Assembly: GCA_903827945.1 (NCBI GenBank)
Contig: CAIKKN010000031.1
Span: 52,143-116,142, forward strand
From: an uncultured Actinomycetes bacterium
GTDB taxonomy: Bacteria; Actinomycetota; Actinomycetes; Nanopelagicales; Nanopelagicaceae
Reading direction: 5' to 3'
Length of the DNA: 64,000 nucleotides
Below the pieces are notes generated by a model. The model was not told the origin of the DNA and did not search any database. It was given only the letters and a program-made list of their open reading frames with translations. Of the stretch, positions 30,503-38,868 are shown piece after piece. Position numbers and translations under genes: made by a program. Within the stretch, counting starts at the first letter, position 1. Each line of letters starts with the position of its first letter.

Positions 30503-31427
30503 ATTTCTCGGTTTAGATCTTGGTGGAACCAATATAAAGATTTGTGTTCTTGAATCTATAGACGGACACTGTAAAGAAATAGAAAAATCCACCATACCTA
30601 CTGACGCTGAAAATGGCCCTGAGTATGTAGTAAATCTTTTGGTACATATTGCCAAGCAATATGTATTAGAAAAATACTCAGACATCTCTGCAGTCGGAGT
30701 TGCAGTACCCGGCATTTTCGATCATGAATTAGGCGAGATACTTCTTTTTCCAAACCTTCCTGGCAATTGGAAGCACCAGCCAATGAAGAAACCGATCGAA
30801 GATGCATGTAATCGGCCAGTTTCAATAATTAATGATGCACGAGCGTTTGCATTGGCTGAAGCAAATGCTGGCTTGGCAAAAGGCAAAAGTCCGGTTGCGT
30901 GTTTGGTTCTTGGCACGGGTTTTGGTGGTGGAATAATTATTGATGGACACGTGCATATGGGTTCAACACTTGGTGCTGGCGAAATTGGCCACCAGATTGT
31001 TAATGCCGATGGTGCGCTTTGTGGTTGTGGAGCTCAAGGATGTGCTGAGACATTAACTTCGGCGCAGGCGCTTTCTACTTTAGCGGGAGCAAAATCGCCT
31101 GAAGAGGCTTATAAGCGAGCAATTGATGGCGATGTGCAAGCAATACATGCTTTTTCGGAATCTGCAAAATGGATCGGAATAGCAATCGCAAATGTAATGG
31201 TTGTTTTAGCCCCTGAACTTTTTATCATTGGTGGCGGCGTTGCGCAGTCTGGTGATTTTTTCTTAGATTTAATAAGAGTGGAAGCTAATAAGAGGGCAAA
31301 ATTAGTTCCAGAAAACTCTATCCAAATTCATGCAGCAAGTTTAGGTGTTTATGCTGGTTCAATTGGAGCGGCGCTAAATGGCGCAATAAATGCTGGAGCA
31401 CAATTTAATTTAATATCAATTACATAG
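30495..31427 (+). CDS. ROK-family sugar kinase
   Basis: A cytoplasmic sugar kinase of about 310 aa. FLGLDLGGTNIK is the phosphate-binding motif, LGTGFGGGI the second one, and GEIGHQIV contains the ExGH sugar-binding motif. CGCGAQGCAE is the zinc-binding cluster of ROK proteins. There is no DNA-binding domain, so it is a kinase rather than a repressor. I prefer GTG at 30495, overlapping the aldolase end by 8 bases; TTG at 30489 is also in frame. Its 3' end overlaps the convergent regulator gene by 79 bases. Substrate unknown (hexose or amino sugar by family). Confidence 0.88.
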   Translation: MTKFLGLDLGGTNIKICVLESIDGHCKEIEKSTIPTDAENGPEYVVNLLVHIAKQYVLEKYSDISAVGVAVPGIFDHELGEILLFPNLPGNWKHQPMKKPIEDACNRPVSIINDARAFALAEANAGLAKGKSPVACLVLGTGFGGGIIIDGHVHMGSTLGAGEIGHQIVNADGALCGCGAQGCAETLTSAQALSTLAGAKSPEEAYKRAIDGDVQAIHAFSESAKWIGIAIANVMVVLAPELFIIGGGVAQSGDFFLDLIRVEANKRAKLVPENSIQIHAASLGVYAGSIGAALNGAINAGAQFNLISIT

Positions 31428-32125
31428 CGCGTTGCAACATAAGCGGTTTCAGTAAATTCTAAAGGATTGCCATTTTTGTCTTCAATAATTCTAGTTTCTA
31501 CTAATAGTGGTGTCTTTAATGGAATTTCAAGAAACTTTGCTTCGGAAGCATTCGCAATTCTTGCGCTCAACCAACCATTTGCAAGATTTGGAGCCATTTC
31601 GATATGCCTTAAAGCTTCATGTAGAGAACCATTCACTAAATCAAATTTTAGGACACCAACTGCTTCAGGAACTAAAGCTACTCGTTCCAGAGCAAGCGGT
31701 CTGTCATCGGCCATTCGAACTCTTTTTACAACAACACACTTTGCACTTTTTGAAAGCTTAAGTGCCGCAAGATCATTTTTTGTAGGAGATTCGAGTTTTC
31801 CGGAAATCATTTTCGAACTAGGGGTAAGTCCTCGACGTGCCATGTCTTCTGAAAAGGAGAGCAACACTCCTTCGCGGCGGTGCAATGGTTGCTCGGCAAT
31901 AAAGGTTCCGGCCCCACGCTTGCGATCTACCAAACCTTCACGCATAAGGTTCATGACTGCATGGCGGGCGGTCATTCGGCTGACGGAGAACTTGGCTGCA
32001 ATGTCCACCTCTGAAGGTAAGGATTCACCGGTCTTGCCTTTGGCCACCTTTGTGCGTAGCCAGTCCTCTATTTCTTGATACCGGTGTTCCAATTTAGGAG
32101 CTTTTTTCTTCTCAATACCCTTCAC
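31349..32125 (-). CDS. GntR/UTRA-family transcriptional regulator
   Basis: A 258-aa regulator with an N-terminal winged helix (about residues 10-85: SLPSEVDIAAKFSVSRMTAR, then VDRKRGAGTFIAEQPLHRR) and a C-terminal UTRA effector domain typical of the HutC/NagR branch. UTRA domains usually bind a phosphorylated sugar or related small molecule. The start is GTG at 32125 with GGGAG upstream. The last 20 residues, read across the end of the kinase gene, extend beyond the usual UTRA end. An operator-like GTATAGAC lies 28 bases upstream of its start, so it probably regulates itself and the divergent genes. Confidence 0.9.
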   Translation of the reverse strand: MKGIEKKKAPKLEHRYQEIEDWLRTKVAKGKTGESLPSEVDIAAKFSVSRMTARHAVMNLMREGLVDRKRGAGTFIAEQPLHRREGVLLSFSEDMARRGLTPSSKMISGKLESPTKNDLAALKLSKSAKCVVVKRVRMADDRPLALERVALVPEAVGVLKFDLVNGSLHEALRHIEMAPNLANGWLSARIANASEAKFLEIPLKTPLLVETRIIEDKNGNPLEFTETAYVATRYVIDIKLNCAPAFIAPFSAAPIEPA

Positions 32126-32152
32126 AAATCCACTCCCTTGACCCTAAGATTA

Positions 32153-32160
32153 GTATAGAC
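32153..32160. promoter_or_regulatory. GntR-type operator, site 2 (core)
   Basis: GTATAGAC, with the same GT-ATAG-AC core as sites 1 and 3 but weaker flanks, lies in the gap between the divergent regulator and SIS genes. A second palindrome, ATGTACAT (32172-32179), is 12 bases further on. Confidence 0.65.
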
Positions 32161-32194
32161 ATTTAAATCTAATGTACATACTGTAGGGGGAGCA

Positions 32195-33034
32195 ATGAAA
32201 TCACAATCTGAGGCGGGAAGTGCACAAAATACTTTCGCCGGCACTTGGACTCTCATGGCTCAAAATTTACTCTCCAAATTAAGCAATGAACAGGGTGCAA
32301 ATATTACAAAAGTGGCCCTATGGGCAGCTGAATCAATTGCTGCCGATGGAGTTGTGCACCTCTTTGGAACTGGCCACTCTCGAATCCCAATAGAGGAAAT
32401 GTTTCCCCGCTATGGATCATTTCCCGGATTTAATCCGATGGCTGAACTCTCAATGACTTTTCATACTCAAGTTGTAGGCTCAAATGGTCAACGTCAAGCG
32501 ATGTTTATCGAACGCGTAGAAGGTTTTGCTGAACAAATATTGAAAAATTGGAATTTCAAACCACAAGATATATTGATTATTTTTAGTGTCGGAGGACAGA
32601 CAGCGGTTCCAATTGAAATGGCAATGGGTGCAAGAGCACGTGGAATCAAAGTTATTGCAGTGACTTCAATCGCACAGAATAAATTTGGAGTTCCTCCGCA
32701 TTCAACCGGCACAACACTTTCGGACAATGCAGATTTAGTTATTGACTTGATGGTCCCAGTTGGGGACGCTTTGGTTTCTATTCCCGGACTTGAAACACCT
32801 GTAGGACCTGGTTCTACTATTACCGCAATTGCGATAGTGAATGAAATTAAAGTCCAGGTGGCTGATTACTTAATCAAACACGGGATTACACCTCAAGTAC
32901 TCACAAGTTCGGCAGTAGTTGGAAAAGAGGAGAGTAAGCGTTTATTTGACGCTGCTTACGCTGAACATGCGCGCAGAGTATCAACACGTTTAACCGGAGC
33001 GATTGATCACACAGGGGGTGAGGGCAAAGGTTAA
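32195..33034 (+). CDS. SIS-domain protein (UPF0309-like phosphosugar isomerase/binding)
   Basis: A 279-aa soluble protein with one SIS domain. HLFGTGHSRIPIEEMFPRYG near residue 50 and IIFSVGGQTAVPIEMAMGAR near residue 130 resemble the UPF0309 group of putative sugar-phosphate isomerases, often found by amino-sugar genes. GGGGGAG precedes the ATG. It is divergent from the GntR gene, across operator site 2. An AU-rich stem follows its stop. The reaction is unknown; an aldose-ketose isomerisation of the kinase product would fit. Confidence 0.78.
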   Translation: MKSQSEAGSAQNTFAGTWTLMAQNLLSKLSNEQGANITKVALWAAESIAADGVVHLFGTGHSRIPIEEMFPRYGSFPGFNPMAELSMTFHTQVVGSNGQRQAMFIERVEGFAEQILKNWNFKPQDILIIFSVGGQTAVPIEMAMGARARGIKVIAVTSIAQNKFGVPPHSTGTTLSDNADLVIDLMVPVGDALVSIPGLETPVGPGSTITAIAIVNEIKVQVADYLIKHGITPQVLTSSAVVGKEESKRLFDAAYAEHARRVSTRLTGAIDHTGGEGKG

Positions 33035-33036
33035 AG

Positions 33037-33066
33037 AGTTTATATTCAAAAAATGGAATATAAACT
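33037..33066 (+). terminator. Weak terminator or attenuator after the SIS gene
   Basis: The inverted repeat AGTTTATATTC (33037-33047) / GAATATAAACT (33056-33066) has 11 perfect pairs, an 8-base loop and a TTT run after it. Being AU-rich, it probably allows some read-through into the transporter genes. Confidence 0.55.
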
Positions 33067-33093
33067 TTTGGTAACAACTCAACAATCTCGTTG

Positions 33094-33120
33094 AATTCTT
33101 GCTAGGAACTAGTAAGAATT
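33094..33120 (+). promoter_or_regulatory. Palindrome upstream of the sugar-binding protein gene
   Basis: AATTCTTGCTAG (33094-33105) and CTAGTAAGAATT (33109-33120) form a 12-bp stem with one G.T pair and a 3-base loop. Outside it GTAACAA (33071-33077) pairs with TTGTTAC (33119-33125), and TCAAC/GTTGA makes a third small stem. It may be an operator: TTGAAT and TAAGAA inside it are spaced 16 bases, like a promoter. It may instead be a leader RNA fold. It has no GTATAGAC core, so it is a different signal from sites 1 to 3. Confidence 0.5.
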
Positions 33121-33154
33121 GTTACAACAGTAGAAACTAACCGAAAGGATGGCA

Positions 33155-34228
33155 ATGAAGCTAAGTAACAAACGTTCTACCGCAATCTTTGCAGCGGTAT
33201 CTGTAGTTAGTCTCATGGTAACTATGGCTGGTGTTGTAACACCTGCTAATGCAGCAGCTACCTACAAGATTGGTGTAAGTAATAACTGGGCGGGTAATGC
33301 CTGGCGCGAAGAAATGGTTTGTGCTATCAAAGCAGAAGCCACTCTTAGCGGCAAAGTTGCGAAAGTAACTGTGCTTTCTCGAAATACTGATTCTGCAGGT
33401 CAATCAGCAGATGTCCGTAGCCTTATCACTCAAGGCGTGAATGCAATCATTATTAACTCTGGTGACTCATCAGCAAATAACCCTGCAATTGCAGAAGCTG
33501 TTGCTGCCGGAATTAAAGTAATTGCAGTGGACAACTCAATTACAGCGCCAAATACAACTTTGGTCTCAAATGACCAGGTTGCTTACGGTGCTGCTGGTGC
33601 TGAAGCACTTGCAAAGGCAATGAATTACAAGGGAAATATTCTTTATATGCGTGGTATCTCCGGGGCAGGTGCTGATACAGATCGCAATACAGGATTTAGA
33701 TCTGTAATTAAGAAATATCCAAATCTACATGTAACAAAAGAAGTGTTTACAGGTTGGGACTGGACAAAGGGCGGGCAATTAGCTAATCAATTGCTAGCAC
33801 CTGGAAAGTTCCAAGGAGTTTGGACATCTGGAATTGATTATCCAGTTGTACAAGCAATGCAAACTCGTCTTAAGGGAAAGTACATTCCAGTAGTTGGTGC
33901 TGATAACAATAAGTTTGTTGGCATGACTGCAAGCCTTGCAAGCAAAGGCTTTGTTGGAATCATCGTTCCTAATCCAGCAATTGTCGGCGGTGCAGCTCTC
34001 AAAGTTGCAATCGATGCTCTTGATGGAAAATCAGTAGCTGCGAAAAATCTTCTTCACCCTGTTGCATTAACTTATGCAAAGAATAAGGCGTTGATTGATT
34101 CACTTTACTTTGCAGCTCAAGATGCCAACTTCTCGTCAACTGTAGCGCTAAAGGGGTATACAACATTTACTCCAGCACAGCTATTCCGTTGCCGTGCACC
34201 ACAGGATGATCCTGAAACAACTAGCTGA
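33155..34228 (+). CDS. Sugar ABC transporter substrate-binding protein
   Basis: A secreted periplasmic-binding-protein-like domain 4 protein (RbsB class), 357 aa from the ATG at 33155, which has GAAAGG seven bases upstream; an ATG six bases earlier lacks spacing. A signal peptide (KLSNKRSTAIFAAVSVVSLM) ends near PANA-A and has no lipobox. YKIGVSNNWAGNAWREEM starts the mature protein. The INSGDSSANNPAIAEAV and IKVIAVDNSI segments are typical of the fold. The ATPase and two permeases follow. Ligand unknown. Confidence 0.9.
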   Translation: MKLSNKRSTAIFAAVSVVSLMVTMAGVVTPANAAATYKIGVSNNWAGNAWREEMVCAIKAEATLSGKVAKVTVLSRNTDSAGQSADVRSLITQGVNAIIINSGDSSANNPAIAEAVAAGIKVIAVDNSITAPNTTLVSNDQVAYGAAGAEALAKAMNYKGNILYMRGISGAGADTDRNTGFRSVIKKYPNLHVTKEVFTGWDWTKGGQLANQLLAPGKFQGVWTSGIDYPVVQAMQTRLKGKYIPVVGADNNKFVGMTASLASKGFVGIIVPNPAIVGGAALKVAIDALDGKSVAAKNLLHPVALTYAKNKALIDSLYFAAQDANFSSTVALKGYTTFTPAQLFRCRAPQDDPETTS

Positions 34229-34258
34229 TTTTAAATTCTTTAATTAGCTAAGAGTTTA

Positions 34259-34294
34259 AGAAGAACCCCGGAGAGAGATCTTCGGGGTTCTTCT
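34259..34294 (+). terminator. Hairpin between binding-protein and ATPase genes
   Basis: AGAAGAACCCCG (34259-34270) and CGGGGTTCTTCT (34283-34294) are perfectly complementary over 12 bp with a 12-base loop. There is no T run behind it on the plus strand, so it may act as an mRNA-end stabiliser or weak terminator. It takes the same position as the terminator at 25792 in the nucleoside importer. Confidence 0.65.
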
Positions 34295-34327
34295 GGGTCA
34301 TATCTACCAGCGCCAGAAAGGGATATT

Positions 34328-35794
34328 TTGAACAAGAAGGCTTTACTGAAAATCTCCAATTTAGCGAAATCTTATGGATCCGTAGTTGCGCTAAGGGACG
34401 CAAATTTTGAAGTATTGCCTGGTGAAATTCATGCATTACTTGGCGCCAATGGTGCGGGTAAATCAACTCTTGTCAAAATACTTACTGGCGTTATTTCAAG
34501 CGATCAGGGAGTAATAGAAGTAAATGGCACTCCCGTAAAGTTCACATCGCCAGATAATGCCCGTAAAGGTGGAGTTGCTCCAGTTTTCCAGGACCCAGCA
34601 TTAATTCCCGATATTTCCATTCAGAGGAATTTGCATTTAACCGGAACAAATAAAAATCGATTCTTAAAAGAAATTGCCCAAATGGGTCTAACTGTTGACC
34701 TTAACAAACTTGCAAGTGAAATTGAACTGCCGCTACTTCGAATGATTGATTTGGCCCGAGCGCTTTCACATGATCCAGATTTATTGATTTTAGATGAAAT
34801 TACTGCAGCACTTCCAGTTGATATGGCCCAAAAGGTTATTTCAATAATGGGTCAATATAAAGCGCAAGGAAAATCGGTGATTTTTATTTCACACCGACTC
34901 GCAGAGATTGAAGAAATATGCGACAGGGCAACAGTTTTGCGGGATGGAATAAATGTCGACACCTTTGATGCAGCCGCCGGAAGTGAAGAAAGAATAGTTG
35001 CTTCAATGCTTGGTGATAAAAATGTCTCTGCCAAAGAGCATAACCAACGATCCAATAAATCAGAGAATGATATTTTACTTAAAGTTGAAGGTTTAGCCGG
35101 TGGAAAGCATCTTAAGAGTGTCTCTTTCGAAATACATAAGGGCGAAGTACTTGGTGTAGCAGCTCTAGAGGGCCAAGGACAGGATTTACTTTTTGAAATT
35201 TTGGCTGGTGAGTCAAAACCATCAGATGGAAAAATATTTATTAATAATAATGAAGTTCATTTCAATCATCCTGATGACGCCATTAAATATGGAATCTCAT
35301 ATGTTCCGGGTGATAGAAAAACCGCATTGATGCCTCAGCGATCAATCCGCGAAAATCTGGCCCTTACACGTTTCCGAGGTTTGCGAAATTGGGGAAAAAT
35401 CAATTTTAGAGATGAGGATTCTAAAGTTGATGGTGCTATTGAAAGTTTAGAGATTGATACTCGAGCTAAATCTCAAGTTAAAAGACTTTCTGGTGGTAAT
35501 CAACAAAAAGTCACAATTGGTCGGTGGGTCACAACTGGATTTGATTTGCTCTTGTGTTTCGATCCAACCAGAGGAATCGACGTCGGAACAAAAGCTCAGA
35601 TTTATGCACTAATTGAGAAGTTCGCAAACGAGGGTATGGCTGTACTTTTATTTACATCCGAACTTCGCGAGATTCAACTCGCATGCGATCGCGCAATTGT
35701 TTTATATGAAGGAAAAGTGCAAGCTGACCTTGAATATGACAATTGCGATGAAGCATCCTTGCTGAATGCAGCGCATGGATTGGTTGGTGCTTAA
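34328..35794 (+). CDS. Sugar ABC transporter ATP-binding protein (RbsA-like)
   Basis: A double-NBD ATPase of 488 aa. The start is TTG with AGAAAGGG seven bases before it. NBD1 has GANGAGKST and LLILDEITAALP, but where the LSGGQ signature should be it reads IELPLLRM. NBD2 lacks a normal Walker A (ALEGQGQDLL) but keeps LSGGNQQKV; its Walker B region reads LLLCFDPTRGIDVG, with Phe-Asp in place of Asp-Glu, as in the YVPGDRK subgroup. So the single surviving signature and the single surviving Walker A lie on different domains. It would power import through the two permeases downstream. Confidence 0.9.
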   Translation: MNKKALLKISNLAKSYGSVVALRDANFEVLPGEIHALLGANGAGKSTLVKILTGVISSDQGVIEVNGTPVKFTSPDNARKGGVAPVFQDPALIPDISIQRNLHLTGTNKNRFLKEIAQMGLTVDLNKLASEIELPLLRMIDLARALSHDPDLLILDEITAALPVDMAQKVISIMGQYKAQGKSVIFISHRLAEIEEICDRATVLRDGINVDTFDAAAGSEERIVASMLGDKNVSAKEHNQRSNKSENDILLKVEGLAGGKHLKSVSFEIHKGEVLGVAALEGQGQDLLFEILAGESKPSDGKIFINNNEVHFNHPDDAIKYGISYVPGDRKTALMPQRSIRENLALTRFRGLRNWGKINFRDEDSKVDGAIESLEIDTRAKSQVKRLSGGNQQKVTIGRWVTTGFDLLLCFDPTRGIDVGTKAQIYALIEKFANEGMAVLLFTSELREIQLACDRAIVLYEGKVQADLEYDNCDEASLLNAAHGLVGA

Positions 35795-36751
35795 GTGAAC
35801 TCAATTAAACTTAAGAGACAATCCTGGAATATTGGAATTATTTTAATCGCACTTTTTCTAGGCAGTTGGCAAGTCAGCAGACTCCCAGTTTTTGGTTCCT
35901 ATGAGGCCAGAACATTTCTACTTGGAATTTTACCAATAGCACTTCTTTCTATGGGCCAAGCCATAATCATTATCGGCGGAGGAATAAATCTTGCAATTGG
36001 CGCGGAATCAGTTCTGATAAATTGTCTAGCAGCACGATTTATGGTTGATAAAAGCTTCACTGTTGCCGTTGCCCTGACTATATTTTTTCTACTAATTTCT
36101 GTTTTAGTAGGAGCGCTTACTGGCTTGATTATTTCAAAATCCAAAATTGCAGACATCATCGTAACTTTGGCTACTAGTTTTATTTTAATTGGCCTAGCTA
36201 TGTATATTCAGCCATCGCCAGGTGGAGGAATGAATCTCACTTTGGCACATTTAATTTCTGGAAAAGATTCGGCATTTCTGCCACCGCTTATAACTTTGAT
36301 ACTGCCGTTGATCGTTATTTGGTTGCCACTTTATAGAAGCAGAACTGGTATTGCCATGTTTGCCATTGGTTCAAATAAAGATTCGGCGTTCTTATCAGGA
36401 GTAAATGTTGACCGAACTCGTATAAAACTCTATGCGATCGGCGGCTTATTTGCGGGAATCTCAGGAATTGCATTGACCGCAATTACTCTGAGTGGAAGCC
36501 CATTTGCAAGTATTAGTAACACCGCCACTTTGAATTCTGTTGCTGGCGCAGTACTGGGAGGAGTGGCTCTTTCCGGTGGTGTGGGTGGCTTAACCGGACC
36601 AGCTCTAGCGGCGTTAATTCTCTACTTTATTCCAACAATATTGCTGAACTATGGAATCGATCCAGCATATAGCCAAATTATTACTGGCGCGCTAACGATA
36701 TTTGTAGTTCTTGTCGGTGGGCTAATTCGCAATCGTGGAAAGAAGAAGTAG
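35795..36751 (+). CDS. Sugar ABC transporter permease 1
   Basis: An RbsC-type permease of 318 aa with about nine membrane helices. The start is GTG directly after the ATPase stop. Features are GQAIIIIGGGINLAIGAESV (the conserved G-G-I-x-L-x-x-G region) and GSNKDSAFLSGVNVDR, the cytoplasmic ATPase-contact loop. The next permease starts at the base after its stop. Each of the two is about as long as RbsC, so the channel is likely a heterodimer. Confidence 0.9.
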   Translation: MNSIKLKRQSWNIGIILIALFLGSWQVSRLPVFGSYEARTFLLGILPIALLSMGQAIIIIGGGINLAIGAESVLINCLAARFMVDKSFTVAVALTIFFLLISVLVGALTGLIISKSKIADIIVTLATSFILIGLAMYIQPSPGGGMNLTLAHLISGKDSAFLPPLITLILPLIVIWLPLYRSRTGIAMFAIGSNKDSAFLSGVNVDRTRIKLYAIGGLFAGISGIALTAITLSGSPFASISNTATLNSVAGAVLGGVALSGGVGGLTGPALAALILYFIPTILLNYGIDPAYSQIITGALTIFVVLVGGLIRNRGKKK

Positions 36752-37708
36752 ATGAGCACTATTAAAACTTTTGTCGGAACACGCCTTACAAAATCTATGC
36801 TGAGCCTTTGGGCAATTTTGATTGTGCTATTTGTAATCACTGGATTAGTCGACCATTACTTTTTCACAGTTCCATCTATTGGAGTTACCTTTCAGCTAGC
36901 AGTTCCACTTGGCCTATTAGCTGCCGGACAAACAATTTGTATGCTAACTGGTGGGATTGATTTATCAATCGCAATGATTGCGACCGGAGCAGCATTCATT
37001 GTCAGCATTAAATCTCCTTCCGGGTTAGGAATGGCCTTACTTTATGCATTTTTGTTTTGTGTGCTGATTGGAACTATTAATGGCTTAGCAGTTGGGTTGC
37101 TTGGAATGAATCCGTTAATTATGACCCTTGGAATGAATGCAGTTTTAATTGGAGTTTTTACAGTTGGAATTACAACTTTCTTAAAGGGAAGTTCAACTAT
37201 GCCCGACATAATCATAAAATTGAGCACAGCCACAATAATCGATCCGCTGAGTTGGCCACTCGTTCTTTGGCTGTTAATTGGTAGTGCAGTTTTATTCCTT
37301 CTCACGAAAAGTGGATTAGGTAGATTAATTTATGCGGTTGGCGATAATGCAACTGCAGCAAGATTGGCTGGAGTGAGGGTTTGGAAAGTACAGCTCGCGG
37401 CTTACATTCTCTGCTCACTATTCGGTGGTTTAGCGGGTCTAATGATTGGTGGACAATCTGGAGCGGTTTCAATGAGTTTGGCCGATTCCTTGGTTTTACC
37501 CTCCGTAGCCGCAGTGGTTATAGGTGGCACATCAATCATGGGTGGAATTGGCGGTTATACAGGAAGCATTATGGGAACTTTAATTTTGACTGTTCTGTCC
37601 TACTTGCTTGCAACATTAAATTCATCAGAGGCTGTTAAACAAATGATTTACGGATCAATCGTTTTAGCTTTAGCTTGGACATATTCAAAATTAACTGAGA
37701 AATCATAA
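36752..37708 (+). CDS. Sugar ABC transporter permease 2
   Basis: A second RbsC-type permease, also 318 aa. AAGQTICMLTGGIDLSIAMI is the family motif near residue 55, GDNATAARLAGVRV is the ATPase loop, and GGTSIMGGIGGYTGSIMG comes near the C-terminus. It pairs with permease 1. The Gfo/Idh gene follows after 7 bases with little ribosome site, so translation of that gene may depend on coupling. Confidence 0.9.
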   Translation: MSTIKTFVGTRLTKSMLSLWAILIVLFVITGLVDHYFFTVPSIGVTFQLAVPLGLLAAGQTICMLTGGIDLSIAMIATGAAFIVSIKSPSGLGMALLYAFLFCVLIGTINGLAVGLLGMNPLIMTLGMNAVLIGVFTVGITTFLKGSSTMPDIIIKLSTATIIDPLSWPLVLWLLIGSAVLFLLTKSGLGRLIYAVGDNATAARLAGVRVWKVQLAAYILCSLFGGLAGLMIGGQSGAVSMSLADSLVLPSVAAVVIGGTSIMGGIGGYTGSIMGTLILTVLSYLLATLNSSEAVKQMIYGSIVLALAWTYSKLTEKS

Positions 37709-37715
37709 AATTCAA

Positions 37716-38855
37716 ATGACAATTCGATCATCTGCTGTAATAGGAACTGGATTTATTGGAACTGTTCATGTGGAGGCAATCAGACGAACTGGGAATCATG
37801 TAAAAGGAGTGCTTTCAGGTTCAAGCAAAAGTACATTAGAAGCGAGTGCAAAACTAAAAATTGAGAAAGCCTACAACTCCCTAGAGGAGATTTGTAATGA
37901 TCCTGATATTTCTGTAGTCCATGTAACAAGTCCCAATGCTTTACATGTTGAGCATGTCGAGAAACTTATTTCTGCAAATAAACATGTCATTTGTGAGAAG
38001 CCACTTGCTTTGTCCGCTGAGGAAGGAGAACATCTACTTTCCTTGGCAGAAAAAGAAAATATTGTTCATGCGCTTTGTTTCAACACACGATTTTATCCAA
38101 TGGTCCATGAAGCTAAACATCGTTTTCAAAGTGGCGAAATGGGAAATCTTCGCTACATAAATGCTCAGTATCATCAGGATTGGCTCATGTTAAATACGGA
38201 TTGGAACTGGCGTTTAGACACAGCACAGGCAGGCAAATTACGGGCGGTTGCAGACATCGGCTCGCACCTACTGGATCAATTAGGTTTTGTAACTGGTGAG
38301 GAAATTGAATCTGTATTTGCAGATTTACATACACTCGTAAAAATCCGTAAGAGACCACTTGGTGAGGTTCAAACATTTACTTCCGCCGGTGATGTTGTTC
38401 GGCAAGATGTTAATGTAGTTTCAGATGATGCCGCGGGCATTCTCCTAAGGTTTAGAAACGGTGCCAGGGCAACGGTTTCTATTTCTCAAATTTCCGGGGG
38501 CGCAAAGAATTCATTAAAGTGGGAAATTTCTGGGGAAAAGGGATCTCTCACTTTTGATGCCCAGGACCCCGAAAGATTAAATTTTGGACACCGTGATCGT
38601 GCGAATGAATCCTTACTTAAGGATCAATCACTAATCTCTCCCGAAGCTGCTGCAATAACTTTTTACCCAGGCGGGCATGTCGAAGGTTTTGGCGAAACAT
38701 TTAGAGGACTATTCCAAGAAGTTTACGCGCACATTGAAAATAGAGAGAAAATAGTAAATTTTCCAACTTTTAGCGATGGTGTAAATAGTTTGAGATTAAC
38801 CGAGGCAATTGCTAAAAGCTCTGAAAACTCTTCTTGGATAAAAGTAAATCGATGA
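37716..38855 (+). CDS. Gfo/Idh/MocA-family oxidoreductase (first)
   Basis: A 379-aa NAD(P)-dependent sugar oxidoreductase. The Rossmann motif is VIGTGFIGTVH and the catalytic-loop motif CEKPLALS. The C-terminal alpha/beta domain carries ADIGSHLLDQLGF, a conserved Asp-x2-x2-His pair. Members oxidise a ring hydroxyl of inositols, glucose-type sugars or 1,5-anhydro sugars, or reduce keto-sugars. The TIM-barrel isomerase gene follows 13 bases on; such pairs occur in 3-keto-sugar and inositol pathways. Confidence 0.88.
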   Translation: MTIRSSAVIGTGFIGTVHVEAIRRTGNHVKGVLSGSSKSTLEASAKLKIEKAYNSLEEICNDPDISVVHVTSPNALHVEHVEKLISANKHVICEKPLALSAEEGEHLLSLAEKENIVHALCFNTRFYPMVHEAKHRFQSGEMGNLRYINAQYHQDWLMLNTDWNWRLDTAQAGKLRAVADIGSHLLDQLGFVTGEEIESVFADLHTLVKIRKRPLGEVQTFTSAGDVVRQDVNVVSDDAAGILLRFRNGARATVSISQISGGAKNSLKWEISGEKGSLTFDAQDPERLNFGHRDRANESLLKDQSLISPEAAAITFYPGGHVEGFGETFRGLFQEVYAHIENREKIVNFPTFSDGVNSLRLTEAIAKSSENSSWIKVNR

Positions 38856-38868
38856 AAGGAACGACCAA

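Noticed and set aside
30554..30563. CTATAGAC-like sequence inside the ROK kinase gene as a fourth operator
   Set aside because: The left GT half is missing (TC instead), and it lies inside coding sequence.
31467..32078. 203-codon plus-strand frame opposite the GntR regulator
   Set aside because: The minus-strand protein has complete winged-helix and UTRA domains; the plus frame has none.
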